From Planctomycetales bacterium (lineage in GTDB: Bacteria; Planctomycetota; Planctomycetia; Planctomycetales; Planctomycetaceae), in contig JANQPT010000014.1 of NCBI GenBank assembly GCA_028285345.1, positions 608,334 to 672,333 of the forward strand: 64,000 nt of DNA. Direction: 5' to 3'. Positions 1-9,165 of the stretch are shown here, piece by piece. The notes beneath the pieces are model-generated. The model had not been told where the DNA came from. It made no database searches and saw only the letters and a program-made list of their open reading frames with translations. How positions within the stretch are numbered: position 1 is the first letter of the stretch; every line of letters begins with the position of its first letter. The translations under genes and the position numbers were made by a program.

Positions 1-261
1 ACGGCGATCGAGGTGACCGTCGATTTTGAAGGGAAGGATCGCGTCAAAGTTGAAATCTTGGTCGACGCGGAGCACAAACACAATTTTGTTGCCAGCGATG
101 TGGGGACCTCGACGCGAGCGACCTTCGATGTGACACTGCACAAGATGGAACAGCAAGTTAGGAAGTATAAAGAAAAGCTCCAGGATCATCGCCGTACACC
201 GTCCATCAAAGATGTGGCGCAAGCGGACGAAACGGATGTCGACGACGATTCTGTAGACTGA
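1..261 (+). CDS. raiA: Ribosome hibernation factor HPF/RaiA, 3' part only
   Basis: The frame is open from the first base, so the 5' end lies outside the window. The visible 86 codons match the second half of the RaiA/HPF fold: strands with VKVEILVDAEHKHNFVA, then the long C-terminal helix HKMEQQVRKYKEKLQDHR that contacts 16S rRNA in this family. The protein then ends in an acidic tail (ADETDVDDDSVD) and has no long dimerisation domain, so it looks like a short-form factor that inactivates idle ribosomes. It lies upstream of EIIA-Ntr, HPr and Enzyme I genes, an order (hpf then ptsN) also known in proteobacteria. Confidence 0.8.
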   Translation, partial: TAIEVTVDFEGKDRVKVEILVDAEHKHNFVASDVGTSTRATFDVTLHKMEQQVRKYKEKLQDHRRTPSIKDVAQADETDVDDDSVD

Positions 262-481
262 GACGGACCGGTTGCAGCGCCCTCGGTCTTTCAGATTTGA
301 TCGGTGACCGTCTAAGCAACGTCAACAGCGGGCCGGGCTCTCAAACGCGGTCAATTTGAACCGAACCTTCGTCTATTTCTGAGCGGCCAGCTAAATTGAC
401 CGCCAATTCCATAGTCAACATATGAGTGATGGGAGGCCGGTCGAGATGTGCCGGTCCATCGTGACAGTAAAGGAGTCATGC

Positions 482-952
482 ATGAATTTGTCGGACTTCG
501 TGGTTGCCGAGGCGATACTGCCGGACTTGCAATCGACGTCGAAAGAGGACGCGATTCGCAAGATGGTGGATAGTCTGGGGAAGACCGGCGCTATTCAGCC
601 GGAAGACCAAGAAAGTATCGTTTCGCACATTCTCAAACGTGAGGAACTCGGCTCGACCGGCATCGGAAACGGGGTCGCGGTTCCGCACACCAAGCATCCC
701 TCCGTCGATCGGCTGGTGGCCACCATTGCCATCGCCCGCGACGGAGTCGACTTTGCCAGTCTCGATGGAGAATTAGTGTTCATTCTCTTTCTGTTGGTTT
801 CGCCGCCCGACCGTCCGGGCGACCATTTGCGTGCATTGGAAGGCATCTCTCGACATTTGCGGAACCAGAACTTTTGCAGTTTCCTTCGCCAGTCCAAATC
901 GAGCGACGCGATCGTGGATCTGCTCGACGAAGCCGACAACGACCAGTTGTAG
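482..952 (+). CDS. ptsN: PTS EIIA-Ntr-like regulatory phosphocarrier
   Basis: A 156-residue EIIA domain of the fructose/nitrogen-regulatory type. The phosphorylatable histidine is H69 in the loop [12 protein letters not shown], and the fold-typical helix [18 protein letters not shown] follows. The frame is open up to 422, but I chose the ATG at 482 because AGGAG sits at 471-475 with good spacing and because the family begins at this point. There is no attached EIIB or EIIC domain and no sugar permease nearby, which suggests a signalling role: phosphate from Enzyme I through HPr reports on metabolism. The spacing to HPr downstream is 222 bases. Confidence 0.85.
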   Translation: MNLSDFVVAEAILPDLQSTSKEDAIRKMVDSLGKTGAIQPEDQESIVSHILKREELGSTGIGNGVAVPHTKHPSVDRLVATIAIARDGVDFASLDGELVFILFLLVSPPDRPGDHLRALEGISRHLRNQNFCSFLRQSKSSDAIVDLLDEADNDQL

Positions 953-1174
953 GCCGTGCGAAGTCTGCGGCAGCTTGATCGTTCCGCAACTTCCAGAGCG
1001 CTTCGTATCATCTTTGGAGAATAATCTAGGTCTTGGATCGGATGGTCACGCTCGCCATTCGGGACTTTGAAATATCGCCGCACGGGTTCCCAGACCGGAG
1101 TCTCCGAGCGGTTTCCGAATCGATTGTACGTACCGAATCGACGGATTCGGCATCCTTCCGGCACTGATTCCCTT

Positions 1175-1456
1175 ATGAGTTCATCGTCAGTTTGCAGCCG
1201 TGATGTTGTCGTGGCACTGGAGAACGGGCTGCATATGAGCCCCTCAGCGCAGATTGTCCAGACCGCTCAGCGTTTCGACTGTGACGTGCGGATCCATAAG
1301 GGTGACAAGACGGTGGACGGAAAAAGCATGTTGGATATTTTGACGTTAGCTGCCCAGCATGGGACAACTCTGACGTTGGAAGCGAGTGGAGAAGGAGCTC
1401 AGGAGGCGGTCGATGCTTTGGAGAAACTATTCGTGACGAATTTTGCGACTGAGTGA
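1175..1456 (+). CDS. HPr-like phosphocarrier with altered active-site loop
   Basis: A 93-residue HPr-family protein. The active-site histidine is present (H20 in NGLHMSPS), and the regulatory-serine region is also present (S51 in [14 protein letters not shown]). The usual sequence after the histidine is ARPA; here it is MSPS, so the arginine that normally stabilises phosphohistidine (Arg17 in E. coli numbering) is serine. An open frame extends upstream to 1067, but the ATG at 1175 gives a normal HPr length. The gene lies between ptsN and ptsI, whose open frame begins inside its last codons. Phosphotransfer from Enzyme I is likely but may be slow or specialised. Confidence 0.85.
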   Translation: MSSSSVCSRDVVVALENGLHMSPSAQIVQTAQRFDCDVRIHKGDKTVDGKSMLDILTLAAQHGTTLTLEASGEGAQEAVDALEKLFVTNFATE

Positions 1457-1592
1457 GCCGAGTCGCGACGTGGAACCGCGACGCGGGGGAGCAGGGGCAG
1501 CGGTGTCCAAGCCCCCGGTCAAGAATCTTCAAACGGAGTCGAGGGCAAAACAAGTACGGAGCGGGATTGCCCACCTCATTCCAGGTTTGAGT

Positions 1593-3341
1593 ATGGAAAT
1601 TAAGCGCGGAATCGCCGTTTCCCCTGGAGTTGTTCCGGGGCCGGCTTTAGTCTTGGGAACGGAAGATTTTCGGATCCCGCGGCGGTTCGTGAGCGTAGAT
1701 GCGGTTGAGATTGAGTTGACGCGGTTCCGTACGGCGCTCGATTCGGTCTGTGGCGAGATTGCCGAGAACGAGCGTTTGGCCTCGGAGCGACTAGGCGCCC
1801 AGTATGGGGCGATCTTTACCGCGCATCTCAATCTGGCCCGCGACCCCAAGCTGCGCGATGAAATCGAAGTCCTGATTCGCGAAAAGACCTATGCTCCCGA
1901 GTTTGCCTCCAGCCGCGTGCTGAGGCGGTACGCCAAGTTTATTCAAAACCTCGGCGACCACTACATGGCGGAGCGTGCTGTCGATATTTTCGACCTGGAA
2001 AAACGCCTGCTGCGGCATTTGCTCGGTGAACAGCGCGAAGAGCTTTCACATATCACCGAACCGGTGCTGGTCTTGGCGCACAATTTAACTCCCAGCGAGA
2101 CGGCAAGCCTGGATCCGGATTACGTGCTGGGCTTTGCGACAGAAGTCGGGGGACATACCAGCCACACCGCGATTCTCGCCGGGGCCTTGGAGATTCCGGC
2201 GGTGGTAGGGATCGGGCCGTTTCTTTCGGACGTCTCGGGCGGCGAAACGATCATCATCGACGGCAATCATGGCGAGGTGATCATCGATCCGGACGAATCG
2301 ACGCTCAAGCGGTATCATGATACTCAAGTTCGCATTAAGACCGCGAATGAGAAATTGGAGCAATTGGGCCGTTTGGAGTCAAAGACTGCGGACGGTGTGT
2401 CCATTAAGCTCTACGGGAACATCGAGTTCCCAGAAGAAGTCGACCACTGTATTCAGCGCGGCGCCGAGGGGGTCGGACTCTACCGGACGGAGTTTCTATA
2501 TCTCAAAGATGACCGCGAACCGAGTGAAGAGGACCACTTTGATGCGTATCGCCGCGTCGTCGACCCGATTCCCGACCTGCCGGTCGTGATTCGGACACTC
2601 GACCTGGGTGCGGAGAAGTTTCCTCATTCGCTGGAGGAGTTGGCCGAGGTCAGTCCCAATCCGGTGTTGGGATTGAGGAGTGTGCGGTTCACCTTGCGAA
2701 ATCTGGGATTGTTCAAAACTCAACTGCGCGCTATCTTGCGTGCGGCGACATACGGGGACATTCGCGTGATGTTTCCGCTCGTTTCGTCGATGTTGGAACT
2801 GCGGCAGGCGAAAATGATCCTGAGCGACGTGATGGAGGACCTCGAAGAGGAGGGCATTCCGTTTCGACGCGACATTCAGGTGGGAATGATGGTCGAGGTT
2901 CCTTCGGCCGCGTTGCTGGCGGATCGTTTCGCCCCGGAGGTCGACTTCTTTTCCATCGGCACAAACGATTTGATTCAATACACGTTGGCGGTCGACCGGG
3001 CGAATCCCACGGTTGCCGACTTGTACAATTGTGCGGATCCGTCCATCTTGAAACTGATCCGCATGGTGGTTGCCGCCGCCCGCAAGCATGACACACCGGT
3101 GGTCGTCTGCGGGCAAATGAGCGGCGATCCCACATACACAGCGGCGCTGATCGGCATGGGGATCCGTGAGTTGAGCGCGACACCGTTCTCGTTGCCGGTC
3201 ATCAAGCAGGTGGTGCGGGAGCTTACGATTCCGCAAGCGGAAGAGATTGCGGCGCACACCGAGTGCTTGGATGTCGCCCGCGATGTGGAAAATTACTTGA
3301 GAGGCGAATTGAAGAAGATCTTGCCGGAGATTCTCGATTGA
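1593..3341 (+). CDS. ptsI: PTS Enzyme I, phosphoenolpyruvate-protein phosphotransferase
   Basis: A 582-residue protein, close to the 575 residues of E. coli Enzyme I. It has the N-terminal swivel domain starting [12 protein letters not shown], the phosphohistidine loop [11 protein letters not shown] with H191 as the phosphorylated residue, and the PEP-binding TIM barrel with [37 protein letters not shown] and the cysteine of [10 protein letters not shown]. The frame is open from 1443, but the ATG at 1593 matches the family start; no strong ribosome-binding site is visible there. It should pass phosphate from PEP to the HPr encoded just upstream. No EIIBC sugar permease is seen in the window, which fits a regulatory phosphorelay. 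Confidence 0.92.
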   Translation: MEIKRGIAVSPGVVPGPALVLGTEDFRIPRRFVSVDAVEIELTRFRTALDSVCGEIAENERLASERLGAQYGAIFTAHLNLARDPKLRDEIEVLIREKTYAPEFASSRVLRRYAKFIQNLGDHYMAERAVDIFDLEKRLLRHLLGEQREELSHITEPVLVLAHNLTPSETASLDPDYVLGFATEVGGHTSHTAILAGALEIPAVVGIGPFLSDVSGGETIIIDGNHGEVIIDPDESTLKRYHDTQVRIKTANEKLEQLGRLESKTADGVSIKLYGNIEFPEEVDHCIQRGAEGVGLYRTEFLYLKDDREPSEEDHFDAYRRVVDPIPDLPVVIRTLDLGAEKFPHSLEELAEVSPNPVLGLRSVRFTLRNLGLFKTQLRAILRAATYGDIRVMFPLVSSMLELRQAKMILSDVMEDLEEEGIPFRRDIQVGMMVEVPSAALLADRFAPEVDFFSIGTNDLIQYTLAVDRANPTVADLYNCADPSILKLIRMVVAAARKHDTPVVVCGQMSGDPTYTAALIGMGIRELSATPFSLPVIKQVVRELTIPQAEEIAAHTECLDVARDVENYLRGELKKILPEILD

Positions 3342-4253
3342 ATGGTTTCGTCGACGATCAAACGGCAGCAAGTTGCTGCGGCAGTGCGGCTTTGGAGGGA
3401 CGACGTCCTCCTCATCTCACAGACCGCCGCAGCCCGGCTTTGAAGAGCCGGTTTCAACTCCCGGTGCTGATTGTTCGCGATTTGTCTCTGCGGGAATTGG
3501 CAAGGGGATTTGAAAAACAAAACGAGCGAGTTCAACGGAATTTTTGATTGATTCATATTCGACGTGGAAGTTGCATTCATGTTCGCAATATCGCAACACG
3601 AGATTTCCGCGTCACCGGGCGGCGTCACGGCAGCGATGCCCGGGATAAGTTGATTCAGGTTTGAATCTAAGTGCAGATTTCTTTTCAACAGTCAGCGAAC
3701 TCAGACGCGTCCGCAGACCAGGGCTCAGCATGTGCTGCGCGCCAACGTGCGAATTCCGACGGGCTCGGCATTCCATACAGGAATGTTTCGCCGCCGTCAC
3801 CATCTGTGACGGGCGTTCACGCCGCCGATCAGCACGTTCCGCGCGAATTGCGCCGGCCTGAGGCCTTCACGGCGGAGCTGAGTCCACAGAGCGCGACGTC
3901 CAAGTCTGTCGTTGTGCTGTATGGTCGGGGGATCGCCGCCAGGGCGCAACGGGCACAATCGATCGTCTGCAAGCAGGCAAATCGCAACGTGTGCCCTGCG
4001 AGCCGTTTGGGGGATCCGCGTGAGCTGTTGAAGAGGAATTGCTTCGAAACGAGGCCCACTTCCCGCACAGAGAGCCGTCCCAGGCACCAGGTACCGCATT
4101 TTGACGACGCGTTCGTCATCGGTCTGGAGCCTTACGGCAGTCGATTCGGGAAAGCTGGGGCGGAACACTGCATCGAGCGGACGCGTCGAGCACGCGCCGG
4201 GTCGGTCAGGTCGAAGCGCCGCACTTTTCGTCCATGCCGGCGAAAGGTACTCC
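3342..4253. other. 912-base stretch without a recognisable gene
   Basis: Open frames here (for example 3671-4291 on plus, 3797-4303 on minus) have unstructured, Arg/Ser/Pro-rich translations typical of shadow frames. I see no tRNA, no rnpB, SRP or tmRNA core motif. The right half could be a long leader of the RNase E/G gene, since RNase E leaders are known to be long and autoregulatory in E. coli, but that is inference. Confidence 0.4.
3432..3455 (+). terminator. Hairpin downstream of ptsI
   Basis: CCGGCT (3434-3439) and AGCCGG (3446-3451) form a perfect 6-base-pair stem with a 6-base loop, followed by GTTTC. It lies about 90 bases after the ptsI stop. The T-run is weak, so termination is only a guess. 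Confidence 0.35.
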
Positions 4254-5837
4254 ATGAAGAAGGAAATGCTGGTCAATGTGCTCCAGCCTGAGGAAAGCCG
4301 CATCGCGGTCGTCGAAGACGGCGTGCTGGAAGAACTCTACGTTGAGCGAAGCAGCTTGGAAAGTTATGTCGGCAACATCTATAAGGGACGTGTCGTCAAT
4401 ATCGAGCCGAGTATCCAGGCCGCGTTCGTCGACTTTGGCGTCGGACGCAACGGCTTCTTGCACGTCAGCGACGTCGAATATCAATACTACAAACATTTGC
4501 CCAGCGGCAACGGCCGCGGATCAGGGCGGTCGCAAAAGGGACGCCGGCGTCCCGGCGAACGCAACGAGCGCAGTAAACCGCCGATTCAAGAGGTCTTCAA
4601 GCGGGGCGATGAAGTCCTCGTCCAGGTGATTAAAGAGGCGGTCGGCACCAAGGGGCCGACGCTCTCCACGTACATCAGTATTCCCGGCCGATACCTGGTG
4701 CTGATGCCGGGGCTGCAGCGGGTGGGAGTGAGCCGCAAAATCGCCGACGATGACCTCCGGCGCAAGCTGCGGACGATTCTGGAGGAATTAGAGCCTCCCG
4801 AAGGGTTGGGGTTCATCATCCGCACCGCCGGAATTGACCGCACGAAGAAAGACTTGCAGCGCGACCTGAGCTATCTGCTGCGGCTGTGGAGGACGATTGT
4901 GCGCCGGCTGAAGAAAACGACGGCGCCAGTCGACATCTATCAAGAAAACGACATGATCATCCGCACGATTCGCGACATCTATAACAGCGAACTGGATGCG
5001 GTCTGGATCGACGAGGAAGAGGCCTTCCAGCGGGCTCGGGAATTCGTCAAAGCCGTCCTCCCCCGGCAAGTCAACCGGATCAAGCACTTCGACGGCAAGG
5101 AGCCGATTTTTCACAAGTACGATATCGAGGACGAGATTGCGCGCATCCAGCAGCGGCAGGTTCCGCTCAAAGGGGGCGGGTCGATCGTCATCGACCAGAC
5201 CGAAGCGCTAGTAGCGATCGATGTGAACAGCGGCAATTTCCGCGCCGACAACAACGCGGAGGAAACGGCCTATCAGGTCAATCTCAAGGCGGCCAACGAG
5301 ATCTGTCGGCAATTGCGACTGCGCGATTTGGGCGGCGTGATTGTCAACGACTTCATTGATATGCGTGAAGAGCGTCACCGCCGTTCCGTGGAGCGGACGC
5401 TGAGGGAAGCGATTCGCCGCGACCGCGCCCGCATCAAAGTGCTGCGAATCAGCCCCTTCGGCTTGATCGAGATGACTCGGCAGCGAATACGGCCCTCGCT
5501 CAAGCGGAGCGTCTTCGAAGATTGCCCATGTTGTAAGGGAGTCGGCCAGGTCAAAACCGCTGAGAGCATGGCGATCGAGGTGATCCGTTTGCTGCTCAAT
5601 ACTATCAGCCGGGATGATGTCGCCAGTATCGCCGTCGAGATTCACGAGCAGGTTGCGGATTACCTCAACAACCGGAAACGCCGTGATATCGCCTCATTTG
5701 AGGAGCAGGGGTCGGTGAAAATCGAAATCGTTTCCCGGACCGACGTGAGCCCCGAACATTTGGGCATTCGTTGCCACGATCCGAGCGGAAATGAGGTCAA
5801 AATAATCACCGAGAATGGGTCGAATTCTCGGAAATGA
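4254..5837 (+). CDS. rng: Ribonuclease E/G family endoribonuclease
   Basis: A 527-residue protein of RNase G-like size. It begins MKKEMLVNVLQPEESRIAVV and has an S1 RNA-binding domain (about 36-140: YVGNIYKGRVVNIEPSIQAA, GRNGFLHVSDV) with a basic insertion at about 85-110. The DNase-I-like catalytic core has the Mg-binding aspartates D323 in AIDVNSGNFR and D366 in VNDFIDMREERHRR, and the zinc-link cysteine pair is in DCPCCKGVG. It lacks the long C-terminal degradosome scaffold of E. coli RNase E. I chose the ATG at 4254, which has GAAAGG just upstream. It would process rRNA and degrade mRNA. The L21 gene follows, a neighbourhood conserved in many bacteria. Confidence 0.93.
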   Translation: MKKEMLVNVLQPEESRIAVVEDGVLEELYVERSSLESYVGNIYKGRVVNIEPSIQAAFVDFGVGRNGFLHVSDVEYQYYKHLPSGNGRGSGRSQKGRRRPGERNERSKPPIQEVFKRGDEVLVQVIKEAVGTKGPTLSTYISIPGRYLVLMPGLQRVGVSRKIADDDLRRKLRTILEELEPPEGLGFIIRTAGIDRTKKDLQRDLSYLLRLWRTIVRRLKKTTAPVDIYQENDMIIRTIRDIYNSELDAVWIDEEEAFQRAREFVKAVLPRQVNRIKHFDGKEPIFHKYDIEDEIARIQQRQVPLKGGGSIVIDQTEALVAIDVNSGNFRADNNAEETAYQVNLKAANEICRQLRLRDLGGVIVNDFIDMREERHRRSVERTLREAIRRDRARIKVLRISPFGLIEMTRQRIRPSLKRSVFEDCPCCKGVGQVKTAESMAIEVIRLLLNTISRDDVASIAVEIHEQVADYLNNRKRRDIASFEEQGSVKIEIVSRTDVSPEHLGIRCHDPSGNEVKIITENGSNSRK

Positions 5838-5990
5838 CCCGCTACAATGTTCCGTTCTTGATTCCGCCGCGCCGAATCCTCGAGGCGGAGACCGCGTTCA
5901 GCTGAGCCCCGGGCGCGGAATACGAGTCTTTTGGGCGGTAATGGTAAGAGAATCTGCTGCAAGTAGTTATAGCGATTGAAGGCGATTGGA

Positions 5991-6419
5991 ATGTTTGCGA
6001 TTTTTGAAGACGGCAGCCACCAGCATCAGGTTCAGGTCGGAGACACGCTGACCGTCGATTACCGGGATTCTGCCAATGAAGGCGACTCTCTCACGTTTGA
6101 CCGCGTACTGTTGGCGACTGACGGCGAGAAGAGCTCCATCGGACAGCCGACGATCGAGAGTGCCGCGATCGAAGCGGAAGTCATCGAGCACGTCAAAGGC
6201 AAAAAGCTGGATATCGTGAAGTTCCGCCGCCGCAAGAATTCACGTACGCACACCGGGCACCGTCAGAAATACACGGCGGTGCAGATCACGGGGATCTTCG
6301 TCCCCGGCATGGAATTCACCGCCCCGCCGGCCGAGGAGCAATCCGCACCCGCCGATGATACGGCCGCGGAAGAGCCGCCCGCCGACACCGAAGCCAGTAG
6401 CGACGAAGAACAAGAATAG
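5991..6419 (+). CDS. rplU: 50S ribosomal protein L21 with acidic C-terminal extension
   Basis: The first ~103 of 142 residues match L21: MFAIFEDGSHQHQVQVGDTL, then KGKKLDIVKFRRRKN and the conserved RTHTGHRQKYTAVQITGI. The last ~39 residues are an Ala/Glu/Asp-rich tail (TAAEEPPADTEASSDEEQE) not found in short L21 proteins. The frame opens at a TTG at 5976, but the ATG at 5991 with AAGG upstream is the family start. L27 (rpmA) normally follows L21; here the next gene is a convergent kinase, so rpmA must be elsewhere. Confidence 0.93.
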   Translation: MFAIFEDGSHQHQVQVGDTLTVDYRDSANEGDSLTFDRVLLATDGEKSSIGQPTIESAAIEAEVIEHVKGKKLDIVKFRRRKNSRTHTGHRQKYTAVQITGIFVPGMEFTAPPAEEQSAPADDTAAEEPPADTEASSDEEQE

Positions 6420-6455
6420 CGCCCCAGCGTTCAAGCCGCTTTGCCAACCCCTCAG

Positions 6456-6474
6456 CCCCCGGCTCCGCCGGGGG
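6456..6474. terminator. Hairpin between convergent rplU and kinase genes
   Basis: CCCCCGG (6456-6462), loop CTCCG, CCGGGGG (6468-6474): a perfect 7-base-pair G/C stem lying 37 bases after the rplU stop and 25 bases beyond the kinase stop on the other strand. It could serve either gene; a T-run is poor. Confidence 0.5.
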
Positions 6475-6498
6475 TCCATTTATGCGTTCCCATTGGAT

Positions 6499-9084
6499 TC
6501 ACCGTTCCCACACCGACCGTGCAAGGAACGCATTCTTCACATCCTCTCGCCGAAGCGTGCTGATTGTCCAAAGTCCCACCGGGACGGACACAATCATCGC
6601 CAAGCCGGACCAGGGAATCGCGGCTAAGATCGCAGCCGCGACACACCATTCGTAGCCGCGCACGCGACTCATCTTGACGGCTCCGGCGATCATCGTCGCG
6701 GCTACCACAAGCACAATCAGCGGTACGGCGATGCTCCAGAGAATGACTTGTTCCGGTAATCCTCCGCGGGATTGCAATGCTCGAAGCCCATCGATGAAGA
6801 CCGTGGCTCCAACAAATCCCCAGAACAATATGCCTAAGACGGCCGAAATGATTAACCCGGCAGCGTGTCCTTTGAGTTGCATCTCGATCCGCCGTTCGTC
6901 GAAGTTCAACGAGGGGATCGATGGAGCAGCGTGCTGTTCGCTGCTCGGTTCTGCAACGTGATGTGCCGGCACCGGATTCACTTCGCTTGGTCGTATCGGA
7001 GAGATCACTGGGCCGTGGGACGCGATTCCGGAAACGGCATTTGCAAACGCCGCAGAAACGCGGCGGAATCTGATTTCATTGTCGGTGATCGATTCCACAG
7101 TAACGCGGGTACAGGCGAGGTAAATCACCGTTCCCAGGTAAACGCCCAGTCCGACAAAGAAACCGATCCCAGCGCCGGCCGCCCAGGGACCCCCGTGTCT
7201 AGGAGAAATCGCCATTCCCACAAGCATGCCGACGCTGGCCAGTGAGAACATTAGTAGCCAGCCGATGCTCGCTGTCAGGACTAGGTTTCTCCAATGTCCT
7301 CGATGCCGCGGGCACATCGGGCAGGAGACGCGCATCTCTTTTGTTTTGAAGTACTTGGCGAATCCAAATGTCTTGTTTACGCGGTTCTGCGTCGGCGTGC
7401 CGCAAACCATGCAGATATCCGGCAGCAGGTCGTTTTCGACTTGGTGCCGCGTGAGCGTCACCCAATCGCGGCCGGTTTGCGTGCGAATCGGCCGACGGCT
7501 GTCGGCATCGATTGATCGCTTCCGTGTTGCGGCGGCAGTCGCCGGATTCACAGGAGAGTGCAGCAAATATCGCAAATCCCAGACTCCCACAATCACAATC
7601 GCTACGGTAAAACCGAGCACGGCAAAGAATCCTCCTTTTCCGAGCACACTGGGATTGCGGAAAGAAAACTCATAGAAAAACATCAGTGACAAGAGAGCGG
7701 CTGCGGAACAAAGCAGAATCGCCCATGGTCTCCAAGACAGCCGTTTTGTTTTGGTGGTGGTAGCCAACATCACCAGCGCGAGCGTAAACAAAAGAATCCC
7801 CGCAAATATCCCACCTTCGTGGTCCTTGGCGTAGATATATTTTTGGCTAATGGGGTGCAATCCTGTCACAAATCCCCAGGGATAGAACGTTGAAATCATG
7901 CCTCCGACGCACAAGAGCAGAGTTAGAATTCCGGGGACTGCTGGTGCCGCTAAAAATCTGCTGAGAGCGCCGCCACGGACACCCTCGGCAATTCTTCCAG
8001 CCGCGCCGTTGAAGATGGTCGACGCTCCCGGCCACGGATTTCGGATCTCATAGATGCTTTCCATTGAACCGCTGCTGAAAACGCCCCGAATGGCGTTCAC
8101 CTGGCTGCTGATTTCGCTGGCATGTTGGAACCGCCGCTCCGGCTCGCTCGCCAGCGCGCGCATCACAATTTCATCCAGCCGCGCATCGACCTCCGCCCGC
8201 TTCGACGGCGGCTCGAATTGCCCCATTGGAACGACGCCGGTGAGCATTTCGTAGAAGACGACCCCCAGCGAGTAAATGTCGGCCCGGTGATCGACCTGAT
8301 GCGCGCCCGACAATTGCTCCGGCGCCATGTAGCGCGGTGTGCCCATGACTTGATGTGTGGCAGTCAGCGTAAAATCCTGCGGCGAAGCGGCGACAATCCG
8401 CGCCAACCCAAAATCGGCGATCTTCACGCGGCCGCGCCGGTCGACCAGAATGTTCTCCGGCTTGATGTCGCGGTGGATGATGTCTTCGTCGTGGGCGTAC
8501 TGCAGGGCCTCGCAGATTTGGGGAATGACCGCCAGCGCCTGATCCGGGCTAAGCTCACCGCTGCTGATCAAGTGCCTCAAATCGGCCCCGTCGACGTATT
8601 CCATCAAAAAGTAATACAGTGTCCGCGATTTTCCGTCGCCGTCCCCCGCTTCAGTGACTTGCACCTCGCCAAAATCGTGCACGGCGACGATGTTGGGGTG
8701 GTTGAGCCGGGCCAGTGTGCGGGCTTCGCGGTTGAATCGTTCGGCAAATGCGGGGTCGTCGGCCGATTCGGGGCGGATGATCTTCAGGGCGACCAGCCGG
8801 TCCAATTTCGTTTGCCGTGCTTTGTAGACAGCTCCCATCCCGCCGTGCCCCAGCAATTCCAACAACTCCAGCTGTGGAAAATGGGCGGCGAGCGAGGATG
8901 GGATCGGCGGCACAAATCCCCCCGGCTGCGGAGTGGTGACGTCCAAGTTCTTGCCTTTCGGCGTCTCTGGGGGATCAACGTGACTGTCAAGCGCTTGTCC
9001 CAGCAGGCAGTTAGGGCACAACCCCGACGGCGAGTCGGGGGTGACTTCACAGCCACAATCGGGACAGTTTCGCGGCTCGGCCAT
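6499..9084 (-). CDS. Membrane Ser/Thr protein kinase with N-terminal zinc ribbon
   Basis: An 861-residue protein counted from the ATG at 9084, which has GGAG eight bases upstream; an in-frame ATG at 9117 is the alternative. Residues 7-26 hold a CPDCGC...CPNC zinc ribbon. The Hanks-type kinase domain (about 72-335) is complete: glycine loop LGHGGMGAVYKA, K101 in VALKII, HRDIKPEN (D206, N211), DFGLA (224-228) and GTPRYMAPEQ. After about residue 380 come several hydrophobic segments. A second small Cys-rich patch (CMVCGTPT, CPMCPRHRG) lies between membrane segments. The sigma-factor gene lies 81 bases upstream in the same direction, a pairing common in planctomycetes. Confidence 0.9.
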   Translation of the reverse strand: MAEPRNCPDCGCEVTPDSPSGLCPNCLLGQALDSHVDPPETPKGKNLDVTTPQPGGFVPPIPSSLAAHFPQLELLELLGHGGMGAVYKARQTKLDRLVALKIIRPESADDPAFAERFNREARTLARLNHPNIVAVHDFGEVQVTEAGDGDGKSRTLYYFLMEYVDGADLRHLISSGELSPDQALAVIPQICEALQYAHDEDIIHRDIKPENILVDRRGRVKIADFGLARIVAASPQDFTLTATHQVMGTPRYMAPEQLSGAHQVDHRADIYSLGVVFYEMLTGVVPMGQFEPPSKRAEVDARLDEIVMRALASEPERRFQHASEISSQVNAIRGVFSSGSMESIYEIRNPWPGASTIFNGAAGRIAEGVRGGALSRFLAAPAVPGILTLLLCVGGMISTFYPWGFVTGLHPISQKYIYAKDHEGGIFAGILLFTLALVMLATTTKTKRLSWRPWAILLCSAAALLSLMFFYEFSFRNPSVLGKGGFFAVLGFTVAIVIVGVWDLRYLLHSPVNPATAAATRKRSIDADSRRPIRTQTGRDWVTLTRHQVENDLLPDICMVCGTPTQNRVNKTFGFAKYFKTKEMRVSCPMCPRHRGHWRNLVLTASIGWLLMFSLASVGMLVGMAISPRHGGPWAAGAGIGFFVGLGVYLGTVIYLACTRVTVESITDNEIRFRRVSAAFANAVSGIASHGPVISPIRPSEVNPVPAHHVAEPSSEQHAAPSIPSLNFDERRIEMQLKGHAAGLIISAVLGILFWGFVGATVFIDGLRALQSRGGLPEQVILWSIAVPLIVLVVAATMIAGAVKMSRVRGYEWCVAAAILAAIPWSGLAMIVSVPVGLWTISTLRREDVKNAFLARSVWER

Positions 9085-9165
9085 GACCGGGACTCCGGAG
9101 TTGGAAAAAGGCGTCATACCCCTTACTTGCGGTATTCCGCGAAATCGTTACAGGAAAAATCCCAA

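Noticed and set aside
2496..3371. 291-codon frame on minus antisense to ptsI
   Set aside because: Enzyme I motifs are complete on plus; the minus translation is His/Arg-rich and unstructured.
3671..4291. 206-codon frame on plus before RNase E/G
   Set aside because: Translation is Arg/Ser/Ala/Pro-rich without pattern and runs into the RNase gene in another frame.
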